Below are positions 1-8,585 of a stretch of 64,000 nt of DNA, piece after piece. Location: contig CAUAFL010000002.1 of NCBI GenBank assembly GCA_958428295.1, forward strand, positions 54,012-118,011. The letters are read 5' to 3'. Position numbers and translations under genes: made by a program. The notes under the pieces are model-generated. The model had not been told where the DNA came from. It saw only the letters and a program-made list of their open reading frames with translations, and made no database searches. Numbering within the stretch: position 1 is the stretch's first letter; each line of letters starts with the position of its first letter. Origin of the DNA: an uncultured Bacillota bacterium (GTDB lineage: Bacteria; Bacillota_I; Bacilli_A; RF39; UBA660).

Positions 1-1
1 T

Positions 2-2302
2 ATTACTAAGGCAGGGATTAATGTTGAAAAGGTTGTGACTAATCGCCTTGATAAAGTTGTCATAGGAAAAGTTGTGACTTGTAAGAAGCATCCTGATAGT
101 GATCATTTACATATCTGTCAAGTCGATGTTGGCGCTTCTTCTTTACAACAAATTGTTTGTGGAGCGCCTAATGTTCGCGAAGGTTTGAAAGTGATTGTTG
201 CTTTACCAGGAGCAGTATTACCGGGTGATTTTTCCATTAAGAAAAGTAAAATTCGTGGTGTTGAATCAAATGGGATGCTTTGTGCTCTTTATGAGTTAGG
301 TATTGAAGAAAAAACAGAAGCAACCTATGCGAAGGGGATTTGTGAATTAGAGGAAAAGGCGCCTGTTGGACAGGATGCGTTAATGTATTTAGGTGTAGCA
401 GATACCTTATATGAACTAGATGTTCATAAACATCGAAATAACGATTGTTATTATCATATTGGATTTGCTTATGAAATTGCTGCCATTCTTCATCGCAAAG
501 TACAACTACCACCTGCTGATTTTACGGAGATAAAAGATACGGTCAATCATCATTTGCAGTTGACGGTTACCACTAAAAAATGTCCTTATTATTTAGCTAA
601 AATGGTAACGGATGTGAAGATTGGTGAGTCTCCAGAATTTATTAAAAGACGGTTACGAGGAGCGGGAATGCGTCCTATTAATAATGTGGTCGATATTTCT
701 AATTATGTAATGTTGGAATATGGACAACCCCTTCATTTCTTTGATCAAGAGAAACTGGGAAATAAAATTGTTGTCCGAAATGCTATGGAAGGGGAAGAAA
801 TCGTCACTTTAGATGGTAAACAACGAAAGTTAAGCGCTAGTGATATTGTCATAACGGATGGGGTAAAACCAGTTTGTATTGCTGGAGTAATGGGAGGCTT
901 GAATACCGATGTTGATGCTAGTACCAAAACCATTGTCATCGAAAGTGCTATTTTTGATGCAGTTAGTATTCGCTATACAGCTTCTCATTTAGATTTAAAA
1001 AGCGAGGCTTCTATTCGTTATGGTAAGGGTTTAAATTATGAGTATACGCAAAAAGCTTTGGAGCGAGCTTGCTATTTATTGCAAAAGTATGCTGATGCTA
1101 AGGTATTAACGGGAATAATTTGTCATGATGAAGTAGATAAAACAGTCAAGACCGTTACTTTTAAAGCTCAGGAGATTAATCAATTATTAGGAATTACTAT
1201 TAGTGAAGCTGATATTGAAGTAGAACTACAACGCCTTGATTTCCCCTATCAATTTGAAAACGGCCAGTTTATAGTGACAATTCCTAAACGACGTTTAGAT
1301 ATTGATCCTTATATTAATGATATTGCGGAAGAGATAGGTCGATTATATGGCTATCAAAATTTAATTTCTACCTTACCTAGAACAGTGATTCGCCGTGGCC
1401 AATATTTAGGTGATGTCAAATATCGGAAGTTACTTTCCAAACGGTTACGCCATTTAGGGTTAAATGAGGTAAAAACATATACCTTAGTATCTCCTAGTAT
1501 GGCTTTGCAATTTGATTATCGAGAAAAGAAGAGAAAAACTTTACCTAATCCAATGAGTGTGGATAAATCGATCTTGAGAACGTCGTTACTTCCTTCATTA
1601 TATCAAGTTTATCAGTATAATAAAGCCCGTAAGGTAAAGGATATTTTCCTTTATGAGATTAGTAAAACCTATGATAAAAATTATCAGGAGGAAAGTCTCG
1701 TTGCAGGATTATTGGCAGGAGATTATGTAACTAGTGGGTGGACTAAACCAGTAAGTGTTGATTTTTATTTAGTGAAAGGAATGGTTGAAAACATTCTTAC
1801 CTATTTGGGTTTTAAAAATCGTTATCAAATACTACCCGAGGAGATTGTAGACTTACATCCGGGAATTAGTGCGGCTATTTTCTTGGATCGGGAAAAAATT
1901 GGTGTTATAGGAAGAATTCATCCTCAATTATGTCAAGAAGAAGTCTATGTATTTGAATTGTCCATGGAGGCTTTACAAAAGAAGATTAAACCTTTGAAAT
2001 ACAAAGAAGCGCCTCGTTATCCTAACATAGAAAAAGATATGGCTTTTTTAGTACCTAGGGATGTTACTAGTGCTCAAATAGAGACTATTATTAAAAGAGT
2101 TGGTGGTCGCTTATTGACAGATATCCAAGTATTTGATGTGTATACGGATGATGATGCTTGGGAAGCGGCAAAGTCTATTGCCTATCATTTAACTTTTCAA
2201 GATATGACTAGAACCCTTAGTGAAGAAGAAGTGATGACCATTTTTAATCATATTATTTCCGCTGTAACAACGGAGTTAGCGGTAACGTTACGGGATAAAT
2301 AA
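2..2302 (+). CDS. pheT: Phenylalanyl-tRNA synthetase beta subunit (5' end outside window)
   Basis: This is the beta chain of the heterotetrameric enzyme that charges tRNA-Phe. The reading frame is open to the first bases of the window, so the true start lies upstream; 766 residues are visible against roughly 800 in the family. An N-terminal tRNA-binding (EMAP-like) domain shows as VIGKVV..KHPDSDHL. It is followed by the B3/B4 editing region (RPINNVVDISNYV, then GVMGG), the B5 domain (KRRLDIDPYINDIAEEIGRLYG) and a C-terminal anticodon-binding FDX-ACB domain starting near RYPNIEKDMAFLV. A GTG at 35 is in frame but would delete the conserved N-terminus. The partner pheS is expected just upstream. 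A terminator follows the stop. Confidence 0.97.
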   Translation: MTKAGINVEKVVTNRLDKVVIGKVVTCKKHPDSDHLHICQVDVGASSLQQIVCGAPNVREGLKVIVALPGAVLPGDFSIKKSKIRGVESNGMLCALYELGIEEKTEATYAKGICELEEKAPVGQDALMYLGVADTLYELDVHKHRNNDCYYHIGFAYEIAAILHRKVQLPPADFTEIKDTVNHHLQLTVTTKKCPYYLAKMVTDVKIGESPEFIKRRLRGAGMRPINNVVDISNYVMLEYGQPLHFFDQEKLGNKIVVRNAMEGEEIVTLDGKQRKLSASDIVITDGVKPVCIAGVMGGLNTDVDASTKTIVIESAIFDAVSIRYTASHLDLKSEASIRYGKGLNYEYTQKALERACYLLQKYADAKVLTGIICHDEVDKTVKTVTFKAQEINQLLGITISEADIEVELQRLDFPYQFENGQFIVTIPKRRLDIDPYINDIAEEIGRLYGYQNLISTLPRTVIRRGQYLGDVKYRKLLSKRLRHLGLNEVKTYTLVSPSMALQFDYREKKRKTLPNPMSVDKSILRTSLLPSLYQVYQYNKARKVKDIFLYEISKTYDKNYQEESLVAGLLAGDYVTSGWTKPVSVDFYLVKGMVENILTYLGFKNRYQILPEEIVDLHPGISAAIFLDREKIGVIGRIHPQLCQEEVYVFELSMEALQKKIKPLKYKEAPRYPNIEKDMAFLVPRDVTSAQIETIIKRVGGRLLTDIQVFDVYTDDDAWEAAKSIAYHLTFQDMTRTLSEEEVMTIFNHIISAVTTELAVTLRDK

Positions 2303-2320
2303 GATATTAGGAATAGATAT

Positions 2321-2369
2321 ACCTATCAGGTAGGCTCTGAAAAGAGAAAACTACGTGATAGGTTTTTCT
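2321..2369 (+). terminator. Rho-independent terminator of pheT
   Basis: The arms ACCTATCA and GTAG (2321-2333) pair with CTAC and TGATAGGT (2351-2363), with one G-G mismatch between the two helices. A run of five T follows directly. It lies 19 bases after the pheT stop. Confidence 0.85.
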
Positions 2370-2447
2370 ATTGTCTTTCACTTTGGATAACAAAAAAATC
2401 CCAATGGGCTTGAGCTTCCACTGGAATTTTAGGAAATTGTTTATCTT

Positions 2448-3734
2448 TTATTTTTGTTGTTTATTTTTTTGCTTTTTGTAAATTATTACGAGCGTCGTTG
2501 CTAATATGACAATGACGATTAGCATGATGATCATCATTTGCATTGAGGCGGTAACCGGATTACCGATGACTTCTACTTTTAAAATAAAGCGAATGTTATC
2601 CCCATCGGTGGCTGTTAAAGTAGCAATTCCTTCTTTTTTAGAGAAAATTTTCCCATCTTTTATTTCGGCAATACTATCATCACTACTATGGAAAGCTAGT
2701 TTTTTTATAATATCAGGATAGGTTGTAAAAATATCTGTTAGCTTTTTTCTATCCTCTGGTTTCATGGTAATACTTTTTAGTTGTTCTATTTCATAATTGA
2801 TTTTAGCGCCTTCTTCGATGATGTTTTTTCCTTTTTGGGGATATACGGTCCAAGTGTTTGTTTTATCAGCATAAATAGGGGTTGTACTGATGCTAGCATT
2901 GGTAATACAGCTAATTTTACTATTTTTTAAAGCAATATAATTATCACCATACTGCTCACTAAAACTTGCTGGCTGTGGTTCATTGTAGAAGGCAGTGACT
3001 AGGGAGCAAGCCTTACTAGCGGCAATGTCAGCATTGTCAATCGTAATATTTAACTTTGGTTGATGATTGTATTCAAAATAAATTCCTTGTTGATATTGCG
3101 TATTTTCCGTAGTGATATTTTTGAAGTCAGCAATTAGCTTTGTGCTATTTTTGTTAATCAAAAGATGTATTAAATTATCAACAGTACTATTCGTTACTTC
3201 TAAGTGATCAAGGTTAATCGTGGTTGTCGGTTGATAGGCATATAGATATAAACCAGGATTTTGGACTCTTTCCTCTGCATAGGGAACTTGATTTAATTTT
3301 AAATTTTTTAGGTTGAGTGTAGTATATTCTGCAAAAGATGCTGCACCTTGATTAATCGTTAAATTTTCAACTGTTATAGTAGGTGTATTGGAAATAAAAA
3401 AATAAGAATTGATAATAGTTTTATCAATACCTGCTCCTTTAATCGTTATAGATTGCCAGATATTTTGATAACTATCATTATAATTAGGAATATCAATAAC
3501 TATATATTCAGGCGGCATATAGTCACTGTGTTCTCCCGTGTAGGACTCTTCTTTCAATTCTAGGGTTAAACTAGCATCTTGGGGTGTAGTCCTACTTTGT
3601 GCGGCTTCTGTAATGGTTTTATAATCACAACCATCTTGACAAACTGTTAGGGTTACTGTTTCTTCTGCTTGCACTGTTTTTGGCATGATTAGTGCTGCTA
3701 ATAAAATAATTAACAAACATATTTTTTTCTTCAT
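2448..3734 (-). CDS. Membrane-anchored surface protein, beta-helix-like with Ig-like domain
   Basis: The 428-residue protein has an N-terminal signal peptide (MKKK, a hydrophobic stretch, then TVQAEE). The central region is rich in short strand-like Asn/Thr/Ile repeats (for example TTINLDHLEVTNSTV and LNITIDNADIA), which suggests a right-handed beta helix of pectate-lyase type. A bacterial Ig-like (BIG2) segment follows near SSDDSIAEIKDGKIFSKKEGIATLTATDG. The C-terminus is one membrane helix with a basic tail (YKKQKNKQQK), so it is probably anchored outside the cell. I chose the ATG at 3734 because GGAG sits at a good distance; an ATG five codons upstream lies inside that site. No sortase motif is seen. 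Ligand or substrate is unknown. It stands alone, convergent with pheT. Confidence 0.75.
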   Translation of the reverse strand: MKKKICLLIILLAALIMPKTVQAEETVTLTVCQDGCDYKTITEAAQSRTTPQDASLTLELKEESYTGEHSDYMPPEYIVIDIPNYNDSYQNIWQSITIKGAGIDKTIINSYFFISNTPTITVENLTINQGAASFAEYTTLNLKNLKLNQVPYAEERVQNPGLYLYAYQPTTTINLDHLEVTNSTVDNLIHLLINKNSTKLIADFKNITTENTQYQQGIYFEYNHQPKLNITIDNADIAASKACSLVTAFYNEPQPASFSEQYGDNYIALKNSKISCITNASISTTPIYADKTNTWTVYPQKGKNIIEEGAKINYEIEQLKSITMKPEDRKKLTDIFTTYPDIIKKLAFHSSDDSIAEIKDGKIFSKKEGIATLTATDGDNIRFILKVEVIGNPVTASMQMMIIMLIVIVILATTLVIIYKKQKNKQQK

Positions 3735-3843
3735 TTCTTCTCTCTCCATTCTTATCTTTTCTTTACTATAACATAATTTCTTACTAATTGGTGATTATTT
3801 TTTATTAATTGACGTTAATTAGCCTTTCCTTTTTGGCAATCCT

Positions 3844-3872
3844 TTGTATTATATAACGGTTTATGTTATATT
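3844..3872 (+). promoter_or_regulatory. Sigma-A promoter for the ABC transporter
   Basis: TTGTAT (3844-3849) and TATATT (3867-3872) are separated by 17 bases and lie about 30 bases before the start codon of the ABC fusion gene. Confidence 0.6.
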
Positions 3873-3899
3873 GAAACTAAGAAGGGGTAGTGATGAGAG

Positions 3900-6509
3900 A
3901 TGTTGGTCTTAAAAAAAGTTAGTAGAGTTTATGAAACAAAGAATAAGATCAAAACCAAAGCGCTAGCCGATGTTTCTTTACAGTTTGGTGATTGTGGCTT
4001 TGTTTTCCTAGTCGGTGAAAGTGGTAGTGGAAAAAGTACTTTATTAAATATGATTGGCGGATTAGATCGTCCCGATCAAGGGGAAGTCATCGTTTGTGAT
4101 AAGAGTATGAAATACTTTAAGGAAAAAGATTATGATTACTATCGTAATACTTATGTAGGATTTATTTTTCAAGAATTTTATTTATTAGAAGAGTATAATG
4201 TATATGATAATATTCGCCTCGCTTTAGAATTACAAAAAGAAGTACCTACCCAAGAAGAACTTGATTTTTTGCTTTCACGCGTTGGATTAGCTGGTTTGGG
4301 GTTGCGTCATATAAATGAATTATCGGGGGGACAGAAACAACGAGTAGCAATAGCGCGAGCATTGATCAAAAAACCGATGATGATCTTGGCTGATGAACCA
4401 ACAGGTGCTCTTGATTCTAAAACTAGTCAGCAGATTTTTATGCTGTTAAAAGAGATTAGTAAGAATACTTTAGTCATTGTCGTATCTCATGACATTACTG
4501 CTGCTAAATTGTATGGCGATCGTATTATTACTTTGCAAGATGGCAAAGTAGTTTCAGATCGTTCGCAACAAATAGTTGGTACTACACAGCAAGCTTTTGT
4601 AGTACAACCGTCGAAGCTTCCCTTGAAAGCTAGTTTTCATTTAGCCCTATCTAACTTAAAACAAAAAAAAATTCGTCTTGGCTTGACGATTATTTTAATT
4701 ATTTGTTCTTTAGTATTTTTTGGTATGAGCTTATGTTTTTCCCATTTAAATTTGACAGTAGCTCATGCTAATACTCTTTCTAGTGAGAAGATTGATACTT
4801 TTTATATTACTAAAAATGAACGGCAATATGATGGTCAATATTATGCGGAAGGCAATAAGCTTTCGTTTACATCATCAGAGATTGAAAAGGTCAATCAAAA
4901 ACTTTCAAAGAAGGCACTTTTGGCTCACGAAGTATATGATGATAACCGTTTAGCGGGCTTTTCGTTATCTTATCAACAGAAAAAGAAAATTCCGGCTTAT
5001 TATATGCACTTAGTACCAGCTTATTATGTGGTAGAAACGGATCAGTTTGCGTCTTTATTAGCAGGAAGGTCTCCCAAGTCTTTAGAGGAAGTAGTGATTG
5101 GTCGTTATTTAGCGGATTTAATGATGTTTTATGGCGTGCAGGTGTATCAAGAGAGAAGTCCTGATGTTAGTGAAAGCTCGTTATATTTTCCAAAGAGTTA
5201 TGAAGAGTTGGTAACGAGTGAAAAGGATCTTGCTTTTGGGACTACCAAAGTAAGGGTAGTAGGTATTCTAAAGCAGGATGTTAGTAAGTTTTATAAGGAG
5301 CCTTATCTTAGTAGTACTTATCAGGAACTTTCTTTTGATAAGCAGCATCAACAGGTGTTAAGTCAATTAGCGAATTTTTTTCCGTATGAATTTGTCTATG
5401 CGAAAGAAGGTTTTATTGAGCACCTTGCAACGAAAGAAAATGACACGGTCATGGGCTTAGGCACCAAGGATACGCTTCAAAAACTGACTTATCAAGGGAA
5501 GAAGTATTCTTTTATGAGTTCATTACAGTATTTGCATCAACCGATTTCTATCTATGATGGTCATTCTATGGTTACGATTTCTCAGTTAGAAAAAGGACAG
5601 CTAGTGATTAATGAAAACTTTTTAACTCAAATTGATACGACGTTTACCAAACGTTTAACTGACTATGTCAAACAGCAGCAGCAAAAACAACAACTTTTAT
5701 TACAACAAGGGGGAGAAGCAGTTTTATCATATCAATTTCAAAGTGAAGAAGAATTAAAGGAAGACTTTATTAAAAATTATTTGCAGGAACAAAAACTTAT
5801 TGGGGCGACGGTGTCTTTTCAAATACCGAAGGATTCTACGCAAGATCAAGTTTATCAAAATCTTCGCGATCTTCGTATTGTTGGTTATACCGATTCACTA
5901 TTTGCTGATTGTCTCTATTTTTCTAAAGCAGATCTGAAGGATTTGGTGTTACCTAAGAGTAATACCCGTATATTAATCTATCAAGAGAAAAATGCTTCTC
6001 ATTATCAAGAAGTATTAACGGCATATCCTATTAATCATAGTCAATATACCCTAGAGACTCCTTATAGTGCTTCTTTGAATGGTCTGGAAAGTAATGTTCA
6101 TTACTTTTCCAAGATTGCCTTTTATGTGAGTATTGTTTTTATGCTATTTGCGGTATTATTATTGACAAACTTTATTAGTAGTAGTGTTAGTAGTAGTAAG
6201 CGCCAAATTGGTATTTTACGGGCTATTGGTACTAAAAAGTATGATGTTTTTAAAGTTTTTTTGCAAGAAGGCTTGGTGATTGGCTTAGTTTCCTTATTAT
6301 TTGCCGTTATTCTTTGCTTTGGACTATGTTACTATGGCAATAATATCTTACAAACAGAGTTTTTCTTCGTTGTTCGTCCCTTTATTTTTTATCCCTATTT
6401 AATTGGTTATCTATTGATCTTTGTCTTAGTCGTTGTATTCCTTTCCTGTTTAGTGCCAGTTTTTAAAATTTCTAAAATGAAGCCAATTGATGCTATTTTG
6501 AATAAATAA
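3900..6509 (+). CDS. ABC transporter, fused ATPase and FtsX/MacB-type permease
   Basis: The 869-residue protein joins an ABC ATPase (about residues 1-220) to a FtsX-like permease. The ATPase has Walker A GESGSGKST, Q-loop FIFQEF, signature LSGGQKQR, Walker B MMILADEPTGALD and switch histidine VVSHD. The permease has a first membrane helix near residue 255, an extracytoplasmic domain of about 440 residues and three C-terminal helices. This is the MacB/BceB layout with both activities on one chain. Such transporters usually move or sense peptides and envelope compounds rather than import nutrients. No two-component system lies beside it, so a resistance role is only a possibility. A promoter lies just upstream and a convergent terminator follows. 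Confidence 0.9.
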   Translation: MLVLKKVSRVYETKNKIKTKALADVSLQFGDCGFVFLVGESGSGKSTLLNMIGGLDRPDQGEVIVCDKSMKYFKEKDYDYYRNTYVGFIFQEFYLLEEYNVYDNIRLALELQKEVPTQEELDFLLSRVGLAGLGLRHINELSGGQKQRVAIARALIKKPMMILADEPTGALDSKTSQQIFMLLKEISKNTLVIVVSHDITAAKLYGDRIITLQDGKVVSDRSQQIVGTTQQAFVVQPSKLPLKASFHLALSNLKQKKIRLGLTIILIICSLVFFGMSLCFSHLNLTVAHANTLSSEKIDTFYITKNERQYDGQYYAEGNKLSFTSSEIEKVNQKLSKKALLAHEVYDDNRLAGFSLSYQQKKKIPAYYMHLVPAYYVVETDQFASLLAGRSPKSLEEVVIGRYLADLMMFYGVQVYQERSPDVSESSLYFPKSYEELVTSEKDLAFGTTKVRVVGILKQDVSKFYKEPYLSSTYQELSFDKQHQQVLSQLANFFPYEFVYAKEGFIEHLATKENDTVMGLGTKDTLQKLTYQGKKYSFMSSLQYLHQPISIYDGHSMVTISQLEKGQLVINENFLTQIDTTFTKRLTDYVKQQQQKQQLLLQQGGEAVLSYQFQSEEELKEDFIKNYLQEQKLIGATVSFQIPKDSTQDQVYQNLRDLRIVGYTDSLFADCLYFSKADLKDLVLPKSNTRILIYQEKNASHYQEVLTAYPINHSQYTLETPYSASLNGLESNVHYFSKIAFYVSIVFMLFAVLLLTNFISSSVSSSKRQIGILRAIGTKKYDVFKVFLQEGLVIGLVSLLFAVILCFGLCYYGNNILQTEFFFVVRPFIFYPYLIGYLLIFVLVVVFLSCLVPVFKISKMKPIDAILNK

Positions 6510-6542
6510 AAAGGAGTGGTAAACCGTATTCCTTCTTTTTTA
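6508..6542. terminator. Shared bidirectional terminator
   Basis: AAGGA (6511-6515) pairs with TCCTT (6530-6534) and GGT (6518-6520) with ACC (6523-6525). A-rich sequence lies on one side and a T-run on the other. It separates the ABC gene from the convergent transglutaminase-like gene. Confidence 0.6.
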
Positions 6543-7460
6543 GTTGCTTATATTTTGCATTTCTCGATAAATCACTTCGTTGTAATTGTGTTGTTCCACT
6601 TCTAATTTTTTTAATTCTGTTGTGGTAATTAAGAAAAAGTCATATTCTAATAAGTCAGTGCCATCTTTGGTAATAGGATCGTCCCATGTTAGATCTAAGT
6701 GGTACCAATTACCGTCTAAATAAAGACCGTTCCATACATGATTTTCACTGGCAATTTTATAATTCTTTAAATGTAAATCTTCTAAAAATAAAGCCATCGC
6801 ATCCGTATAACCTCCACATAAACTGTATCCTTGTAATAAAGTACCATAGGCAGTGTCGGATTTATATTCTACAATCGCCTGATCACTTCTTTGCGAATCA
6901 TATTTGCTGTGATTAATGATATAATTGTGAGCTTCTTTGATCTTTTCCTGTTGGCTCATGTTGTCATTCCAGATTTCTTGTTCAATGCTTTTGATTTTAG
7001 CACTTAATAATTCTATGTCATTAGCGCTATAAATGGGATTGATATGTAGTGATATTTTTCCGTATTCGTCATAAGTTGTCTCTAAATTTTTAAAACTATT
7101 AAATGGATGGACAAAGTTATTGATCGTTGATAAAATTGTTTGATCATTGGCAATATCTTTTATATCTTCAATACAATTTTCATAACGATCAGGGCAATAA
7201 AAGGAAAATTCTTTTTTACCCGCATTGAGTACGGTGTAATAAATATTTAGTAAGTCTTGCTTCTTTTGTGGTTGAAAAGAATTTGTTAGTTGAACGTAAT
7301 CAAAACTGGTTGTTTTGGCATAATTATTTGTATTATTAAGGCGAATGGTTTGTTCATTTTTATTGAAAATTGTTTGATATAGTTGGTAAAGAGGACTACG
7401 AAACAGATAGGTAAGTCCTAGTAATAGTAGTAAAAGAAACAAGGTTAAGTATTTTTTCAT
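6540..7460 (-). CDS. Transglutaminase-like (papain-fold) membrane-anchored protein
   Basis: The 306-residue protein has a single N-terminal membrane helix (LTLFLLLLLLGLTYLF), so the rest is probably outside the cell. The second half carries the transglutaminase-core signature with all three catalytic positions: Cys in GYSLCGGYTDAM, His in SENHVWNGLYLDG, and Asp in YHLDLTWDDP. Bacterial members of this family act as proteases, amidases or cross-linking enzymes; the substrate cannot be read from sequence. AAGGAGATGA is well placed before the ATG at 7460. It is convergent with the ABC transporter and not in an operon. Confidence 0.8.
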   Translation of the reverse strand: MKKYLTLFLLLLLLGLTYLFRSPLYQLYQTIFNKNEQTIRLNNTNNYAKTTSFDYVQLTNSFQPQKKQDLLNIYYTVLNAGKKEFSFYCPDRYENCIEDIKDIANDQTILSTINNFVHPFNSFKNLETTYDEYGKISLHINPIYSANDIELLSAKIKSIEQEIWNDNMSQQEKIKEAHNYIINHSKYDSQRSDQAIVEYKSDTAYGTLLQGYSLCGGYTDAMALFLEDLHLKNYKIASENHVWNGLYLDGNWYHLDLTWDDPITKDGTDLLEYDFFLITTTELKKLEVEQHNYNEVIYREMQNISN

Positions 7461-7527
7461 AAGTCATCTCCTTAGTATATTGTAGCAAGCTCTTAGGGGT
7501 TTGTAAATGTTCGTCAGAAGGTTTTAG

Positions 7528-7556
7528 TTGAAAAAAAAGCTTAATTGTGATAAAAT
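7528..7556 (+). promoter_or_regulatory. Sigma-A promoter for the AbiEii-type gene
   Basis: TTGAAA (7528-7533) and TAAAAT (7551-7556) have a 17-base spacer. They overlap the 5' end of the open frame, which supports the later start at 7579. Confidence 0.7.
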
Positions 7557-7578
7557 AAGAGCACTAAAAGGGGGGATC

Positions 7579-8448
7579 ATGATGAGGTTTCAAAATAGTG
7601 AGCAGTTAAAAGGTTTTTTGAAGAATGAACAAAAGCGTTTGGGCATTAGTAATGTGAATGTGTATAGCACTTATTTATCTAGATTGCTATTAGAACGCCT
7701 TAGTCAAATTCCATATAAAAATATTGTTGTTAAGGGAAGTTTTTCTCAGTTGGTGCACTTAGGCAAAATGGTTCGAGCAGTTACGGATGTTGATTTAGCT
7801 AGCAAAGAAGGACATCATAATCCAATGTTGGAATTAAATGAAGCAATGTGTTTAAATGAACAAACAGGCCTTAGTTATGATTATCGAAAAAAACCTGATA
7901 TTACTAAAACGGGCGTTTATAAAATTTATTTATGGTGTACTATCGATAAACTAAAATATCCTTTGGGAATTGATTTTCGGGAACAACATCCTTGTATCTA
8001 TGAGGTGCAGCGAAAAGAGGTACCTGCTGTTTTTAAAGGGGATCAACCTTATTCTGTATTAGTTCCTTCTTATGAAGAGCACTTGGCTGAAAAATTATGT
8101 ATTATTTCGGAGAGTAGAAAAACAGATGTTTTAAATACTAGGGTAAAAGATTTCTATGACATCTATCAGTTACATGGGGGACGTTATGATTTAGATAAGT
8201 TTTCTTATTATTTTGAAAAAATGCTGAGTGATCGAAATAAAATGGGGAATAATGCGTTGACTACGGAGTATTTAAATCAAGAATTCATCAAAGATCATCA
8301 AAAAATTTGGGATAGTACGAAGGTAAAATATGATTTTCTTGATTCATCTATTGATTTTGCTGGTAGTGTGTATTATACAAGAAGCGTATTGTCAGAACAA
8401 ATTCAAAGAATTAAACAAGGAAAGAACAAGGTTTATACCTTACAATAA
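7579..8448 (+). CDS. AbiEii-type nucleotidyltransferase, no antitoxin partner visible
   Basis: The 289-residue protein resembles the AbiEii/AbiGii nucleotidyltransferase family. It has the G-S core with a downstream acidic pair (VVKGSFSQLVHLGK...VTDVDLAS) and the later family segment EEHLAEKLCII...RVKDFYDIYQL. AbiEii proteins are toxins of type IV toxin-antitoxin phage-defence systems and are normally encoded behind an AbiEi antitoxin. Here the upstream neighbour is an unrelated gene on the other strand, and the downstream gene is parE behind a terminator. The ATG-ATG at 7579/7582 follows a strong AAAGGGGGG site; the frame opens earlier but overlaps the promoter. It may be an orphan toxin-like enzyme or a housekeeping relative; activity is untested. 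Confidence 0.75.
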   Translation: MMRFQNSEQLKGFLKNEQKRLGISNVNVYSTYLSRLLLERLSQIPYKNIVVKGSFSQLVHLGKMVRAVTDVDLASKEGHHNPMLELNEAMCLNEQTGLSYDYRKKPDITKTGVYKIYLWCTIDKLKYPLGIDFREQHPCIYEVQRKEVPAVFKGDQPYSVLVPSYEEHLAEKLCIISESRKTDVLNTRVKDFYDIYQLHGGRYDLDKFSYYFEKMLSDRNKMGNNALTTEYLNQEFIKDHQKIWDSTKVKYDFLDSSIDFAGSVYYTRSVLSEQIQRIKQGKNKVYTLQ

Positions 8449-8472
8449 ATTGTATTTAGTTGTCAAATCGAG

Positions 8473-8501
8473 AGAAAAAGTTGCGAAAACTTTTTCTTTT
8501 T
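8473..8501 (+). terminator. Rho-independent terminator after the AbiEii-type gene
   Basis: A perfect 10-bp stem, AGAAAAAGTT (8473-8482) with AACTTTTTCT (8488-8497) and loop GCGAA, ends in a run of T. Confidence 0.85.
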
Positions 8502-8585
8502 GATAGAATGTTAATAGAAGAATAAAGGGTTACAAAGTGCAAGAGAATTGTCTCTTTTTTTTAGGACAGCGACGGGAGTGGTTAT

